NCBI GenBank assembly: GCA_023213315.1
Contig: JAKCPI010014350.1
Coordinates: 62,001-126,000, forward strand
Source of the DNA: Euborellia annulipes
Taxonomy: Eukaryota; Arthropoda; Insecta; Dermaptera; Anisolabididae
Direction: 5' to 3'
DNA: 64,000 nucleotides
Below, in pieces: positions 9,241 to 21,886 of this stretch (its first letter is position 1; each line of letters begins with the position of its first letter). The translations under genes were made by a program, and so were the position numbers. The notes under the pieces were generated by a model, which saw only the letters and a list, made by a program, of their open reading frames with translations, ran no database searches and was not told the origin of the DNA.

Positions 9241-11347
9241 TTAGCTTACTTTTGAGACTTCCATTTGCGGATTAGGAGCATCCAAACGTTCAATACGCGG
9301 GAAACCATAATGCATACGTAAGTCACGGATGACTTTTGCAATATGTTTACGGTTGTTGACTACAATATTAACAAAAGTTCTTTGCTCATTTGAGTGAACC
9401 ATTTCTACCCCTGCATTATTTTTACGGCATTGATAGATTAGGTCTGATACCTGCTCATCATTCATTGCCCTATCTATAGCGAGGGTAGGCGGTAAAACGT
9501 ACATCATCTACATCATCTGCTTTCCATTGAAGCGGCATAATATTTTCAGGGTGAAGATGTTGCTCATGTAGCAAGTTATGGCAGCGTATGCGATGCACAA
9601 TTAACCCACGACGTGTTAAATGCCCTTGAATTGGGTCGCCTAGAACTGGATTGCAGCAATGTGCATATTTAACGTCGATACCTTCAGTACTTTGAATGAG
9701 TCGATCTGAATTTTCCACTTGTGGATGTTTGTCATGAGCAAATAGGTGATTAGCTACGAGTTGAGGTAGTAAGTCACCAACAGCAATTTGTTCAAACAAT
9801 GTATTTTTATTGTCGATGTGGCGCCATTGAAGTAAATCTAACCAGTCGGCCTTAGAAAGATCGTTAATCGAACGATTGAAGAGTTTCAGTGCTCGAGAAA
9901 GTGCTTGTGCACCGACTAAACGCTGTTCTTCAATGTCTTGGTCTTTAAGGACATGCTGTAATGCACGGCGGGCTTTTTGAGTATTAATAAAGCTTAGCCA
10001 GTCTGGATTTGGTGTTGCTAAAACATCCGTAATAACTTCGATAACCTGACCGCTAATTAATGGTGTCGACAGTGGTTTAATTTCACCATCTACTTTTGCA
10101 CCAACTGCGTGATTACCTAGAAATAAACTAGCTGAATAAGCAAAATCAACTACGGTAGCACCTTGTGGTAACTCATGGAGTTGACCATGTGGTGTGTAAA
10201 CCCAAATTTTTTCTTGATGTAAGTAATCTAATAAATCATTAAAGGTCGTTTTTGCACATTCTCCATCGATAAGCGTATTCAGGTTTTGCATAGAGGCCTG
10301 AATAGCCGAGCGACAAGTTTGTGGTGCATTTTCACCAAGCACTACGCCAAAGCGGGCAGCTTTGCGCATAAGCTCGGTCTGAATAGTAAGAGAGAGTGTG
10401 GTCTTTTCGCCTTTAAGTTTAATCAGTAAAGATTGGTTACCACCTGGTAGCGGACGACGGATATGGTCCTGATATTGAATGACCTGAAAGTTTTCTCTTA
10501 AAGCATCAACTAGGCGGTCACAGTCAGCGATTGATTGTAAAACGATCTCAAAAGCATGACTATGGGTAAGCTCTTGTAAGTCCATCTCATTTTTAACGAA
10601 ATGGCGTAATAATTCGATATTGTTATTTTCTTTTTAATGCGGCCTTGAATATGATAGTTATGGAGAAGTTCAGCGAGGTTTTGTTCCCAGATACTTTGAT
10701 ATTTACATCGCTCTGGTTTAGTTAGACGTAGTGCATTTTGCACATTATCAAACATATCAAGATCAAGATTTTGATAACAAAGATTTTCTAGATTATCGCC
10801 CATTTCATTCATGCCGACTAATCTTGCCATTGGCACAAAGATATCAAGCGTTTCTTGAGCAATACGGGCACGTTTATCTGGACGTAAAGCACCTAGAGTT
10901 GTCATATTATGATAGCGATCAGCTAATTTAATAATAATGACACGTGGGTCCTGTAGCGTCGCTTGCAAGATTTTTTCGGAATGAGGCGGCCTTGTTATAT
11001 TCTTTATCACTTGACTGGCTAAGTTTGGTTACACCGTCAACCAGCTCAGCAACTGTCAGACCGAACTTTTCAGTAATATCTTCTTTTGTATATTGAGTGT
11101 CTTCAATAACATCATGCAAAAGTGCTGCCATTAAGGTTTCAGCGTCTAAACGCATGTTCGCAAGAATACAGCTGACAGCAATTGGATGCAGAATGTAGGG
11201 TTCACCACTTTTACGTGTAATGCCAGTATGCGCTAGATCGGCAAAATCACAGGCAGCAAGCACTTTCTCGACCTCACTTACCGATAAGTAAGGGTCGATA
11301 ATCAATTTAAGCTGTTGCTTGGCTTGGCTGACCTCTTCGCCTGGCAT
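9241..11347 (-). CDS. spoT: SpoT-type (p)ppGpp hydrolase, frameshifted, degenerate synthetase domain
   Basis: Four pieces join into one protein of about 700 residues: 11347-10928, about 11000-10630, 10585-9470 and 9507-9241. The N-terminal HD hydrolase domain has its motifs (RKSGEPYILHPIA, ALLHDVIEDT, and KLADRYHNMTTL in the next piece). The synthetase region is degenerate: where active enzymes have a conserved aspartate and a G-Y-Q-S-L-H loop, this one reads SHAFEIVLQS and GGNQSLLIKL. A TGS domain (WVYTPHGQLHELPQGATVVD), a zinc-finger-like YAHCCNPVLGD and a C-terminal ACT domain follow. It should hydrolyse (p)ppGpp but is unlikely to make it. The three breaks look like sequencing errors. Confidence 0.9.
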
Positions 11348-11506
11348 AAATCACCCTTTTTCCTAATGCTGAGAAACTAAATCTATCTACTTCTTAATGA
11401 AAAGCATATTGCGGAACTTGTCAATTTTTTCATTTGAAAAAGTGTATTTTTTTCAATAGAAATAATTGCTTTTTTCAATATCTTTAAATTCAAGACAAAG
11501 CCAAAT

Positions 11507-11540
11507 AAAAAACCACCGCAGAAAAACGATGGTTTTTTTA
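11507..11540 (-). terminator. Terminator-like hairpin after rpoZ
   Basis: Arms AAAAAACCA / TGGTTTTTT around a loop of about 14 bases, lying between rpoZ and spoT. It may attenuate read-through into spoT. Confidence 0.6.
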
Positions 11541-11834
11541 TAAAACAGAATTAGTTAGAAAGAAAAAACCTTCTAAATTCAAGCTGTTTGTAGAAAGAGC
11601 AAGATCAAGACTAGAAGTTTGATAATCTTGTTCACGTTGTTTAAGAATTTCTTTCGTAACGTGTCCTGCCGCGATTTCGCGCAAAGAAACTACAGTCGGT
11701 TTGTCGTTATCCCATTCTACAGTTGGCTCCATGCCTTGACGTGCCAATTGACGAGCACGTTTACTTGCAACGAGCACAAGCTCAAAACGGTTGTCTACAT
11801 GATCTAAACAATCTTCAACGGTGACGCGTGCCAT
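11538..11834 (-). CDS. rpoZ: RNA polymerase omega subunit
   Basis: 98 residues as read. It begins [20 protein letters not shown], the conserved omega start, followed by [12 protein letters not shown]. Omega helps fold and stabilise the beta-prime subunit and, in Proteobacteria, forms part of a ppGpp site. The last six residues run past the expected end and into the terminator. Removing one T from a run of six near 11555 would end the protein at LEGFSF (92 residues), which fits better. It lies between gmk and spoT, the usual order. Confidence 0.95.
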   Translation of the reverse strand: MARVTVEDCLDHVDNRFELVLVASKRARQLARQGMEPTVEWDNDKPTVVSLREIAAGHVTKEILKQREQDYQTSSLDLALSTNSLNLEGFFFLTNSVL

Positions 11835-11906
11835 AAAAGTTCTCGTTTTGGAATGGTGAATTTGAACAGACTAAACAGTATAAAAGGCTTTCGATCTAGA
11901 CTCAAG

Positions 11907-12637
<731 letters not shown>

Positions 12638-12657
12638 TTATTAATTTTGAGGCTGTT

Positions 12658-13608
12658 ATGGAAATTGTGTTAGCTAATCCGCGTGGTTTTTGTGCCGGTG
12701 TTGATCGAGCCATAGCAATAGTCAATCGGGCTTTAGAATGTTTTAATCCGCCTATTTATGTACGTCATGAAGTTGTACACAATAAATTTGTAGTAGATGA
12801 CTTACGTCAAAGAGGGGCAGTTTTTGTTGATGAGCTTGATCAGGTTCCGGATGACTCAATTGTAATTTTTAGTGCGCATGGTGTTTCAAAAGCAGTTCAG
12901 CAAGAAGCAGAGCGCCGGGGCTTAAAAGTTTTTGATGCCACTTGTCCTTTAGTTACCAAGGTTCATATTGAAGTGACTAAATATGCACGTGAAGGTACTG
13001 AAGCAATTTTGATTGGTCATGAAGGGCACCCTGAAGTTGAAGGGACAATGGGACAATATGACAAATTAAAAGGTGGTGAGATTTATCTCGTTGAAGATGA
13101 AGCTGATGTTGCTGCCCTTGCAGTAAGACATCCTGAAAAACTTGCATTTGTAACCCAAACAACTTTATCTATTGATGATACAGCTAAAGTCATTGATGCT
13201 TTGCGTGCAAAATTTCCTCATATTCAAGGGCCACGTAAAGACGATATTTGCTACGCAACTCAAAACAGACAAGATGCTGTACGTGACTTGGCCGAACAGT
13301 GTGATGTGGTATTGGTTGTAGGCTCACCTAACTCATCAAATTCAAATCGTTTACGCGAGCTTGCAGAGCGTATGGGCAAAGCTGCTTACCTTGTAGATAA
13401 TGCTGATCAGTTAGAACAGTCATGGTTCAATGATACTTGCAAAATTGGTGTGACAGCGGGTGCTTCAGCGCCAGAAATTCTAATTAAGCAAGTGATTCAA
13501 CGTTTACAAGACTGGGGCGCGCAAGCACCTAAAGAATTAGATGGACGTGAAGAGAACATAACCTTTAGTCTTCCTAAAGAATTACGCATTCATGTGACTC
13601 AAGCATAA
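12658..13608 (+). CDS. ispH: 4-hydroxy-3-methylbut-2-enyl diphosphate reductase
   Basis: 316 residues, full length. The last enzyme of the non-mevalonate isoprenoid pathway, an iron-sulfur reductase giving IPP and DMAPP. The three cluster cysteines are in [21 protein letters not shown] and [11 protein letters not shown]. The conserved histidines are in [13 protein letters not shown] and [14 protein letters not shown]. The frame is intact. It is followed by a terminator and the minor-pilin operon, an order shared with Pseudomonas. Confidence 0.97.
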   Translation: MEIVLANPRGFCAGVDRAIAIVNRALECFNPPIYVRHEVVHNKFVVDDLRQRGAVFVDELDQVPDDSIVIFSAHGVSKAVQQEAERRGLKVFDATCPLVTKVHIEVTKYAREGTEAILIGHEGHPEVEGTMGQYDKLKGGEIYLVEDEADVAALAVRHPEKLAFVTQTTLSIDDTAKVIDALRAKFPHIQGPRKDDICYATQNRQDAVRDLAEQCDVVLVVGSPNSSNSNRLRELAERMGKAAYLVDNADQLEQSWFNDTCKIGVTAGASAPEILIKQVIQRLQDWGAQAPKELDGREENITFSLPKELRIHVTQA

Positions 13609-13644
13609 AGTGTGACTTATTTAACATACTGATTTTAAAATAGT

Positions 13645-13686
13645 AAAACAGATAATTGTTGATGTGACGATTATCTGTTTTTTTAT
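13645..13686 (+). terminator. Terminator after ispH
   Basis: Arms AAACAGATAAT / ATTATCTGTTT around a 13-base loop, followed by T7. Confidence 0.9.
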
Positions 13687-13782
13687 ACCCTTTATCTGCT
13701 TTGTATTTGTTTTGTAAATCTAAACCGTAAAATTTAAATAATAAATAAAAAATTCATTTAAGTTTATTTGGGGTTTAAGGGG

Positions 13783-14223
13783 ATGAGGGGAATTATTCCG
13801 CAAGAAGGGTTCACCTTGGTTGAGCTTATGGTGACGATTGCAGTAATGGCGATTATTGCAATGATGGCTGCGCCGACTTTTACTAAAACGATTCGTAGAA
13901 ATGAATTGAGTGTTGATACTGGTAATTTTGTTAACTTGCTGGCCGAAACTCGTTCAGAGGCTGTATTTAAACAAACTAATCGAGTGTTGGCTTTAGGTAG
14001 TAGCGTGACAACCTTTTATAAAAAATGGATACCTTCTAGCCGCGTTGAGAAATACACTGGTGCTGCAAGTATCACGTATAACCGTCAGGGACAATCTACA
14101 GCAACTACAAACTTATGTTTTGTATTTCAGCATACTTCAGATAACACTTTAAAATCTTATATTTATGTGCAAAAAGATGGCATCGTTCTTTACGATAAAT
14201 CTGCGACCAGTTGTCCGAATTAA
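13783..14223 (+). CDS. fimT: FimT/FimU-type minor pseudopilin (GspH family)
   Basis: About 146 residues. It carries a prepilin N-terminus with G|FTLVELMVTIAVMAIIAMMA, so it is cleaved by PilD and held in the inner membrane before assembly. A GspH-like globular domain follows, with RSEAVFKQTNRV. The preferred start is ATG-13783; a TTG at 13768 is also open. It is the first gene of the minor-pilin operon and is thought to prime pilus assembly together with PilV, PilW, PilX, PilE and PilY1. Choosing between FimT and FimU needs alignment. Confidence 0.88.
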   Translation: MRGIIPQEGFTLVELMVTIAVMAIIAMMAAPTFTKTIRRNELSVDTGNFVNLLAETRSEAVFKQTNRVLALGSSVTTFYKKWIPSSRVEKYTGAASITYNRQGQSTATTNLCFVFQHTSDNTLKSYIYVQKDGIVLYDKSATSCPN

Positions 14224-14237
14224 TTGGAGAAATAATA

Positions 14238-14731
14238 ATGATAACGTCCCAAAAAGGTGCTGGTTTGATGGAGGTGCTTGTTGCACTACTTTTATTGAGC
14301 ATTGCTGTACTTGGTTTTGTTGCTTTACAAGTACGAGCGGTTGCTGCAAGTACTGAAGCAGGTCAGAACATTCAAGCAACTCAATATTGCCCGAGACTTA
14401 GCAGAGCGCATGCGTGTGAACCGAACTGGTTTAAATAGTTATGTAGATCTTGGCGAAGGCGAAACATTAACGAATTGTTCTGCTGGTTTTTGTAGTGCTG
14501 CTAATATGGCGAAGTATGATTATGCTCAGGTCAAAACAACGTGCTACAGACTTAGGTATGAGTCTTGCAGTGTTGAATTGTAAAGGCTCTACGTTAACTC
14601 GCCAATGTATATATGTAGCATGGAGTGGTACAACAGCTACAGATGGGAGTAGTGGTTCAAATTGTACCAATGGCACAGCCTATGTACCTGATGCCAAATG
14701 TATCATTATGGAGGTTTATAACCATGATTAA
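14238..14731 (+). CDS. pilV: Type IV pilus minor pilin PilV, frameshifted
   Basis: It begins MITSQKGAGLMEVLVALLLL, with a PilV-type cleavage site followed by a hydrophobic helix. Three frame pieces join: 14238-about 14385, about 14385-14540 and about 14535-14731. The middle reads ARDLAERMRVNRTGLNSY, typical of PilV. Two indels break it. The last codons overlap the pilW start (CATGATTAA). It is predicted to sit in the pilus-tip priming complex. The final span gives about 164 residues. Confidence 0.85.
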
Positions 14732-15637
14732 ACCTCAACAAGCTTTTACTCTGATTGAACTCATGGTTGCTTTAGCAACTTGGTTTACTTATTGTTGCTG
14801 CAGGGCTTGCTGTTTTTTTAAGTAGCCAGCGATCAATGGGACTACAAAGTAGTTTAGGGGCTTGCAGCAAAATGCCAATTTTGGACTTTCATCTTTAACA
14901 TATGATTTACGCCACGCCAATTTGAATACTGCATCGAGTCAATATGTAAATAATAAAGTGATCGGCTCAGGTATTATTTTTGCGAAAGAAAACCTTCCTG
15001 GCAATTTGCAGAATATTACTGATTTAGAAACTAAATTTGTATCTTTACAGAATAAAAGATACTGACAACACTTGGGAAAAGTGACCAATTAACTATTCAA
15101 TATGTGCCTGCTGCAAATGAAATTATAGATTGTGAAGGGAATTCGATTACCAGTGCACAGTCTAAAACTATTGTGCAACGCTATTTTTTAAAAGAGATTA
15201 ACAAGCCTACAGGTGAGCCAGTTTCTTATTCATTGGCTTGTGATGCCGGATGGTATGCAACAGGTGATACTACAATTATTGGTTTGAATGACAATGTACA
15301 GCAAGTTATGCAGTACATTGATGCTTTTAAAGTGCGCTTGGGAGTTAAAAGTTAGAAGACAATACTTTACGTTATATGACATTGGATGAATATAAAACAG
15401 CAATGAGTAGTTTTACTGATCCAAAGAAATATTTACAAGTGGTCTCTATTGATCTTGGTATTTTGGCGCGTTCGACTGGAAAAATTGGTTCAGATGCGAG
15501 TTTAAATACCCAGAAAATATTTAAATTGGCAGGGCAGACTGTGACACTAGAGTGGAACAGATGCAACCAATCAAAAATATTTGCGACAAGCTGTAAATCA
15601 GGTAGTGGCATTAAGAAACACATTGGGGGCATCATGA
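14724..15637 (+). CDS. pilW: Type IV pilus minor pilin PilW, frameshifted
   Basis: It starts MIKPQQAFTLIELMVALA, a prepilin sequence (alanine precedes FTLIE). The frame is broken near 14775, 14855, 15055, 15350 and 15570. The pieces include SLTYDLRHANLNTASSQYVN and VVSIDLGILARSTGKIGSD, which are PilW-like. In the correct frame the C-terminus reads KYLRQAVNQVVALRNTLGAS and stops at TGA 15635-15637, overlapping the pilX ATG. Total length is about 304 residues. In the present sequence an open frame fuses the PilW tail to PilX, an artefact of the indel. Confidence 0.83.
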
Positions 15638-16325
15638 GAACAAAGCAGCACGGTGCAACACTCATTGTTGTTCTTATTATTTTAATTATGGTGACATTAC
15701 TTGGAACACTTGCCATTAAATCGGGGATATTAGGCTTAAAAATTGCGACCAATAGTCAAGTAAATGCCTTATTGCTCGAAAACTCTGATGCAGCATTATT
15801 TAATATTGAGAACCCAGCAAAGATTGAGCAGCAACTGGCTTTAAATGGCATGTTTGCCTATTTTAACTCGGCAGATAATGCGCAAGATGAACTGGTATTT
15901 TGTTATAAGGCATCGGGAAGTACATTCTTTAGTTTACAAAATGCAAGTGCGATTACTTCTGATGGTAGCACAACGAAAATTGGGAGTAACTGGTTTTTGC
16001 AAGTCCAACTGGTTTGCAACAGGACGTTCAGTAGTTTTATCTCAGGTGTATTTAACACGAGCTGCAACCACTGCAACTCCTTTTGGCAATGTTCCTTTAG
16101 GTACGAGCCAAGGGCAAAGTAGTATCCCAAGTATTTCGAATAATATTGGAGCAACTGTTATTTCAGTGTTGCCAAGTTTTGCTGGGGCGAGTAGCTCACA
16201 AATAGAAAAATTGTTTTAAACAACGTGCTTCTTTGGTGGGAGCCTGTTTTGATGGATTAAACATACCTTATAACATGCAACATGCAGATTATACCGTTGG
16301 TGGTTCGCCTAAGTTGGCATCGTGA
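15634..16325 (+). CDS. pilX: Type IV pilus assembly protein PilX, frameshifted
   Basis: The ATG at 15634 overlaps the pilW stop. It starts MRTKQHGATLIVVLIILIMV, a PilX N-terminus with a long hydrophobic helix. The frame shifts near 16000 and 16217. The second piece reads GRSVVLSQVYLTRAATTAT and the last ends SPKLAS at TGA 16323-16325. Length is about 230 residues. PilX is a minor pilin that works with PilY1 in pilus priming and adhesion. It is separated from pilY1 by 24 bases. Confidence 0.83.
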
Positions 16326-16349
16326 TACAGAAAGATTGGGGATTGAAAA

Positions 16350-19300
16350 ATGATGAATTTAAATCAAAAAAAATTGCTTTCTATAACGTTGTCAGCATTA
16401 ATGACATTTACAACCTGTCATAGTGTGTCTGTGCCGCGAGGATATTGAGATTTACAAAAGCTTAACTAGCGGTAAAACTTCTATTTTGCTGATGCTTGAC
16501 ACTTCTGGAAGTATGGAATTAGCTCATTAGTTCTGCCTAAAACTAATCAGTATGGTAGCCCGGGAGATGTTGAATCATCGTTATGTAGTCGGGTCGCTGT
16601 GAGTGAATATTATAGTAACCGTTCCAACAGCAAATAAATATGTATGAATGGACACATAACCTTAAAGATACACGATCATTTAGTCCAAACTTATAATCAA
16701 ACTTCTATTTATAAAACAGTAACGATTGGAACAACTACAATTCCTTATTATGTTCGTGGTTGTACGAATGGTACATTGACAGAATATGACCGTCTATCAC
16801 GCTTAAAAGATGCAATTAGCACCTTTATTAGCCAGTAATGATTTGAGAGTGATGATGTCATCATGGGGCTAGGGCAGTTTTCATCGAAGACCGAACTCAC
16901 GATTGGAACAGCTAGTAATAGATTGACAGATGGTCACTCAGGAAGAATATTAGTGCCTAATATGGCACTGACACAAGCGCAACGTATTAAAATTGCTCAA
17001 CAGATTGCGGCTGTTAAATCTCTGGACACAACAACAAATGAAGATGGTTCAGCAAATGCAAACTTAAAGTTATCAAGTAACAGTTATCCCAACGTAACAA
17101 AATCCTCAAGTGGTACACCAACTGCACAGGCTTATGCTAGAGGCAGGTGCATATATGATGGGGACTGGAACCGGTAGTAGTGGAACGAATAGTGGTAAAG
17201 TCTCAACGATCTATGACGGCTATATTGGTGAAGCAACAGGCGGATAATGATGGTCAGGTTATATTTTATCTGTGTAGAACTAGGCACAAGTACAACTTCA
17301 GCATTAGGTGCAACAGATTAAACAGTGTGTTAATAGTTGAAAGCCCAGGATACGATTCTACTAATAAGACAGCTAGTTCAGGAACTTCAATTTATAAACC
17401 AAATGTGCAGAGATGGTGGTTGGACAAGTGTTAGTGCGACAACATTAAAGAGTACGGTATTAAGTATGAGCCGATTATGGGATGTTTATACGAAATTACC
17501 TGTAGGTTGGCGTTTCGGTGGTTGGATGAAAGTTGATAATGAACCAATGGACATAGAGCCAATTGTGGGGACTATATGGGGGTATGGTGACAATATTCGT
17601 GGTTTAGTTTCATATCGAACAAATCCTTTCTCTGTAGATGGTTCAACAGACAGTTTAATTGGCGGTTTTGCTTATTCGGCTAGTGATACAAAAAATGGAA
17701 GTGTCTATAAAGCAGGTGGTAGTACATCTTCTTGTGATGGTAATGGTATTTACTTTTTAACAGATGGTGCACCAAACTCGACTAAAGACACTATGGCACA
17801 AACCATTATGAATACTACATTAACCAGTAGTTATGCATTTAGTGGAAAGCCATCGGGTACGGGAGTCTTAGTTTCACCAACATTAAAATCAAATTTATTC
17901 TCTGGTGAAACAGGTGGTTGGGAATATCTTGGTGAATATGCAAAAAAATTATTTGATAAAACCAAAAATCCAAAATCAATGCAGATTAAAACAGCCGTTG
18001 TTGGGTTTGGCTCATCATTTTCTGGCATTCCAAAAAACACAGATGGTTCATATAACTGTGATGCTGTAAAAGATACTAATTTAGATGCATATAATGCCTG
18101 TAAGTGGGGTGGTACAGATTTTGGTTTAATGGTGGATTCTATTATGCTGAAAACTCAGCAGATATTAAAAATAGTATTATTAATTTTTTTATTTAAAATG
18201 TAACCCCGCCATTTTTCTCCTGTTCTTACAGGTTCGCTAACATTGCCACCAGATGCTTTAAATCCATTACGTATCCAACCTTATGCTTATTATGCTTCTT
18301 TTATTCCAAAGCCGCAGGAATCTACCCAACTTTGGGTAGGGAATATGAATAAATACCATGTAATCAATGGTCAGTTATATGCTGCAAATAAGTCAACTAA
18401 TATATTTAATACAGATGGTTCATTTAACCAGTCTGCTGCTGGTATTTGGTCTGGTGGGGTTAATGGGCAATTACCATTAGGTACACATTTAAATACAGAC
18501 AACATTCGCGTTGAAGACCGAATAATTTATACCAATCGAGAAATTACAGGGAGTGCAGAGATCCTTATACTGTTAATGAAGTGAATTCACTCAAAAAAGT
18601 GAGTTTACAAAACTTATTCGCAATAGATCCAAGTGGTTCAGCATTGTTTGCAAACGACCCCGCTAAGAACTATTGGTTAAATTTACTAGGGTATAATGTT
18701 GGTGAAAATGAAATAGTTAGTTTGGCAGATATTATAAATAAGCCTGAACTCCGGCAAGTTGGTGCGATGATGCACTCAACACCATTTTTATTGACTACAA
18801 GAAGGTAAAATTACAATTTCAGATGGTCAGTTGAATACTCTGGATCGCAAGATTATTTGCTATTTGGTAGTACACAAGGTCTTTTACATGTTGTCGACGC
18901 TGCAACAGGTAAAGAAACTTTGCTTTTGTACCAAATGAAATGATGCAAAATCAACCTAAAGCATTTTTAAATGAAACATCTAGTAGTGGCGGTGTAGTCA
19001 TTTATTTTATGGTATAGATGCGCCGTGGACTGCCTATACACAATATGTTGCCAAAGCTGATGGGACACTGACTGTGAAAGATTCAGGGCGTACCGTAACA
19101 TCGAGTGATAGTGGAGATGAAATAGCTTTAAAAAGGTTTGCAATGGGTTTATGGTGGCTTGCGTATGGGAGGGCGTAGCTATTACGCATTAGATTTATCC
19201 GATTTAACAGATCCTAAACTCAAGTTTCATATCAATCCCGCTGGCGCAGATAATACAGATGGCACAGTAAACTCTAATAGTGCATTAAGCTATATGGGAC

Positions 19301-20471
19301 AAAGTTGGTCAAAACCAACATTGGCTTACGTTAAATTTGGTGGTCAAAAAAATTAGTGATGTTTGTAGGGGAGGCTATGATGAAGGCTATGAAACTCCAG
19401 CTTATGAACAGGCTAATAGCAAAGGTGCTGGCATCTATATGTTTGATGCCAACAATGGTGATTTACTGTGGTGGTCAAGTGCTAATGCATCTGCAGATAA
19501 AGGTGCACAAGCACATACTGAAAATAGTGATTTAAAATATAGCGTTGTAAGTCAAATTAATGCAGTAGATCGCGACAGTGATGGATTGGTCGATCATCTC
19601 TATTTCGGGGATTTAGGGGGACAGGTTTTCCGCGTTGATTTAAATAATGCAATAGCAACTAAAGCTGACTTTGCAACACATGTAGTTCGCGTATTAAATC
19701 AACATGATAGTTCCAATATGGGTGCTAGTCCCCGTTTTTATGAAATGCCAAGTTTTTCTGTTTCTAGAGATGAAAATGGGTCTCTTGTTGGTGTAGTGGC
19801 ACTTAGTTCGGGTAACCGTAGCTCATCATTATCTGGGGTAGTGGGTACAAATAATTCGACTGCTTCAACCCAGCGCAAATGATGGTGTATTTGTTATTTT
19901 TGACAAAGACGTAGCAAAAAATAATTTATATAGTTTAGCAAATATTGATTTAACGACTGAAAGTATTAGTACGTTAGAAAATTTAAATACATATTTTACA
20001 GCTAGTTTTGCTGGTGATACTTATAAAAATGGAGTGAGCTTACTTACACGTAACGGTTGGAAATATACCTATTCTAATGGTGCAGGTGTATATAAAGGCA
20101 TGAATGGGCTTTATGCACTAGATGGTATGCTCTATGTCAATATTTTTCATCGCGATGGGAATGGTATTGGTGGTTCTTGTGGTGCGGGAGTAAAAGGTGA
20201 CTCAAAACTCTATCAATTTTGCTTGCCGACTGGAAAATGTAATTTTTATAGTGGATCAACAACCCAACCCAATAGTACAGATTTAGGTGCTGGTATTTTG
20301 GGTACGGGTCTTGGTGACTATTCAGGCAATGGCACAGGCAACAAGCTAATAAAAAATGTAGTTTCAACAGAGCGTGATTGCACACAGGCAGTTAATAAGA
20401 ATTTACCCGAATGTCAGCTGTTTAGTACCGCAGCAAAATTACAGCATTTACGCTGGTATGAAACTCGCTAG
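16350..20471 (+). CDS. pilY1: Type IV pilus tip adhesin PilY1, many frameshifts
   Basis: The span corresponds to about 1373 residues, in the PilY1 range. It begins [20 protein letters not shown], a signal peptide. A von Willebrand A metal site LDTSGSM follows (DTSGS encoded at 16498-16512). The C-terminal beta-propeller part includes [19 protein letters not shown] and the calcium loop DRDSDGLVD at 19568-19594, matching the PilY1 D-x-D-x-D-G-x-x-D site. It ends at TAG 20469-20471, nine bases before the next pilin gene. At least ten indels fragment it. PilY1 sits at the pilus tip and affects extension, adhesion and twitching. Confidence 0.85.
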
Positions 20472-20480
20472 GGGAAAGTC

Positions 20481-21043
20481 ATGTTGAAACAACGAGCCTT
20501 TACCCTCCTTGAGTTAATGGTCACCGTGGTGATTATTGCGATTTTAGCTGCTATCGCGTATCCAAGTTATACGCGATACATTGAAAAAAGATCTAGCCGT
20601 AGCAAGACAAGAGGCTCAGCATATTGCTACGGAGTTAAGAGCGCTTTAAAGCTAAAAACTTTAGCTATAAAGGTTTTGATGCGACTTACCTTTATAATGC
20701 CGGAACGATTACGCCTTATGATAAAGCCACTGGTAGTCTATTGTTGCCGCTGGATGCAACGACAACAAACGCAAAATACATACTGACGTTATTAGATGGT
20801 ACTCAACATTTACCTTTATCTATTTTAAAAGATTCTGATGATAAAGAGACGGCAGATTCAGCGAAAGTCCAAGGCTTAAACTGGGTTATTATTGTGCAAC
20901 GTGCTAAGGATAGTAGCGGTGAACCTAAACAAGCTAATAACTATGATTTACTTATAAACAGTGATGGTTTTCGTTGTATGACTAAAGTAAAGAATGTTGT
21001 TAGTGGGTATGTAAATTGCGGTAGCAATAGTGAGGTGTGGTAA
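20481..21043 (+). CDS. pilE: Type IV pilin-like protein PilE, frameshifted
   Basis: It starts [20 protein letters not shown], a prepilin signal, then [11 protein letters not shown]. The frame shifts near 20590 and 20650. The remainder reads through [19 protein letters not shown] to [17 protein letters not shown] with TAA at 21041-21043. Length is about 187 residues, longer than most PilE minor pilins. The stop overlaps the start of the next pilin (TAATG), implying coupled translation. It belongs to the fimT-pilVWX-pilY1 operon. Confidence 0.8.
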
Positions 21044-21467
21044 TGAAAAAATATGAAGGTTTTACCCTCATAGAATTAATGATTGTGGTTGCTATCATTG
21101 CAATTTTGGCGGCAATTGCCTATCCCTCATATACACAATATAAAAATTCGCGGCAATCGTGCAGACGTGCAAAGTGAAATGATGCAAACCGCACAACGTC
21201 TACAAAGTTATTATACTATTAATCATCACTATACAAATGCAACGCTAGATAACGGGTTGACAAGTAAAGACTATCCTACCTCAAGTGCAGTGTATGGAAT
21301 TGCTTTAAATGTTAATGATCAAACATGGACGCTTACTGCAACTCCTAAAATAAATACGATTCAAGCTGGAAATGGAACTGTACTTTTGAACAGTGAAAGG
21401 GCAAAAATGTTGGACTAAAGGTCAGTCTTGTATAACTTCTACAACTTCGAATTGGGATGGACGTTAA
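21043..21467 (+). CDS. pilE: Second PilE/ComF-like type IV pilin, frameshifted
   Basis: The ATG at 21043 overlaps the preceding stop. The N-terminus is [20 protein letters not shown] followed by AYPSYTQYK. One indel lies near 21150 and another near 21400. The middle reads [20 protein letters not shown], the PilE family pattern. The corrected tail ends [19 protein letters not shown] at TAA 21465-21467, with two cysteines for the pilin disulfide loop. Length is about 140 residues. It is probably the classical PilE, and the last gene of the operon. Confidence 0.83.
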
Positions 21468-21613
21468 TTTAAATTCAAAACTGCGGATAACTCAAAATTT
21501 AATCTTTCTTTCATGGTGAAAATCACGTAGAATGTTGCCCTCTATGAAAGGGGTTTGAAGTGTTGCCGATGGTCGGCGCAGGGATAATCCGTAAGAATTA
21601 TAAGGCTTTTATC

Positions 21614-21865
21614 ATGGTTGTTATTCGTTTAGCACGTGGCGGCGCAAAAAAACGTCCATTCTATCAAATCGTTGTGACTGATAGCCGCAATGCACGTGAT
21701 GGTCGTTTCATCGAGCGTATCGGTTTCTTTAACCCGACAGCACAAGGTCAAGCAGAAAAACTTCGTTTAGATGCAGACCGTTTTGCTCACTGGGTTTCTC
21801 AAGGTGCTCAACCTTCTGAACGTGTTGCTTCTTTAGCTGCTCAAGCTAAAAAAGCTACTGCATAA
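21614..21865 (+). CDS. rpsP: 30S ribosomal protein S16
   Basis: 83 residues, beginning [20 protein letters not shown], the S16 N-terminus, and containing [14 protein letters not shown]. The open frame extends upstream to 21560, but the conserved start is ATG-21614. It is a structural protein of the 30S subunit. First gene of rpsP-rimM-trmD-rplS, an order widely conserved in Proteobacteria. Confidence 0.98.
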   Translation: MVVIRLARGGAKKRPFYQIVVTDSRNARDGRFIERIGFFNPTAQGQAEKLRLDADRFAHWVSQGAQPSERVASLAAQAKKATA

Positions 21866-21886
21866 TTTTTTTGTAGTAGGTAACCC

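Noticed and set aside
15376..16122. Single 248-residue open frame joining a PilW tail to PilX
   Set aside because: The fusion comes from an indel near 15570. In the correct frame PilW stops at 15637 and PilX starts at 15634.
14238..21467. Real pseudogenisation of the minor-pilin operon
   Set aside because: Every domain piece is conserved, indels are evenly scattered in short runs and overlaps of stop and start codons are kept, which argues for sequence error.
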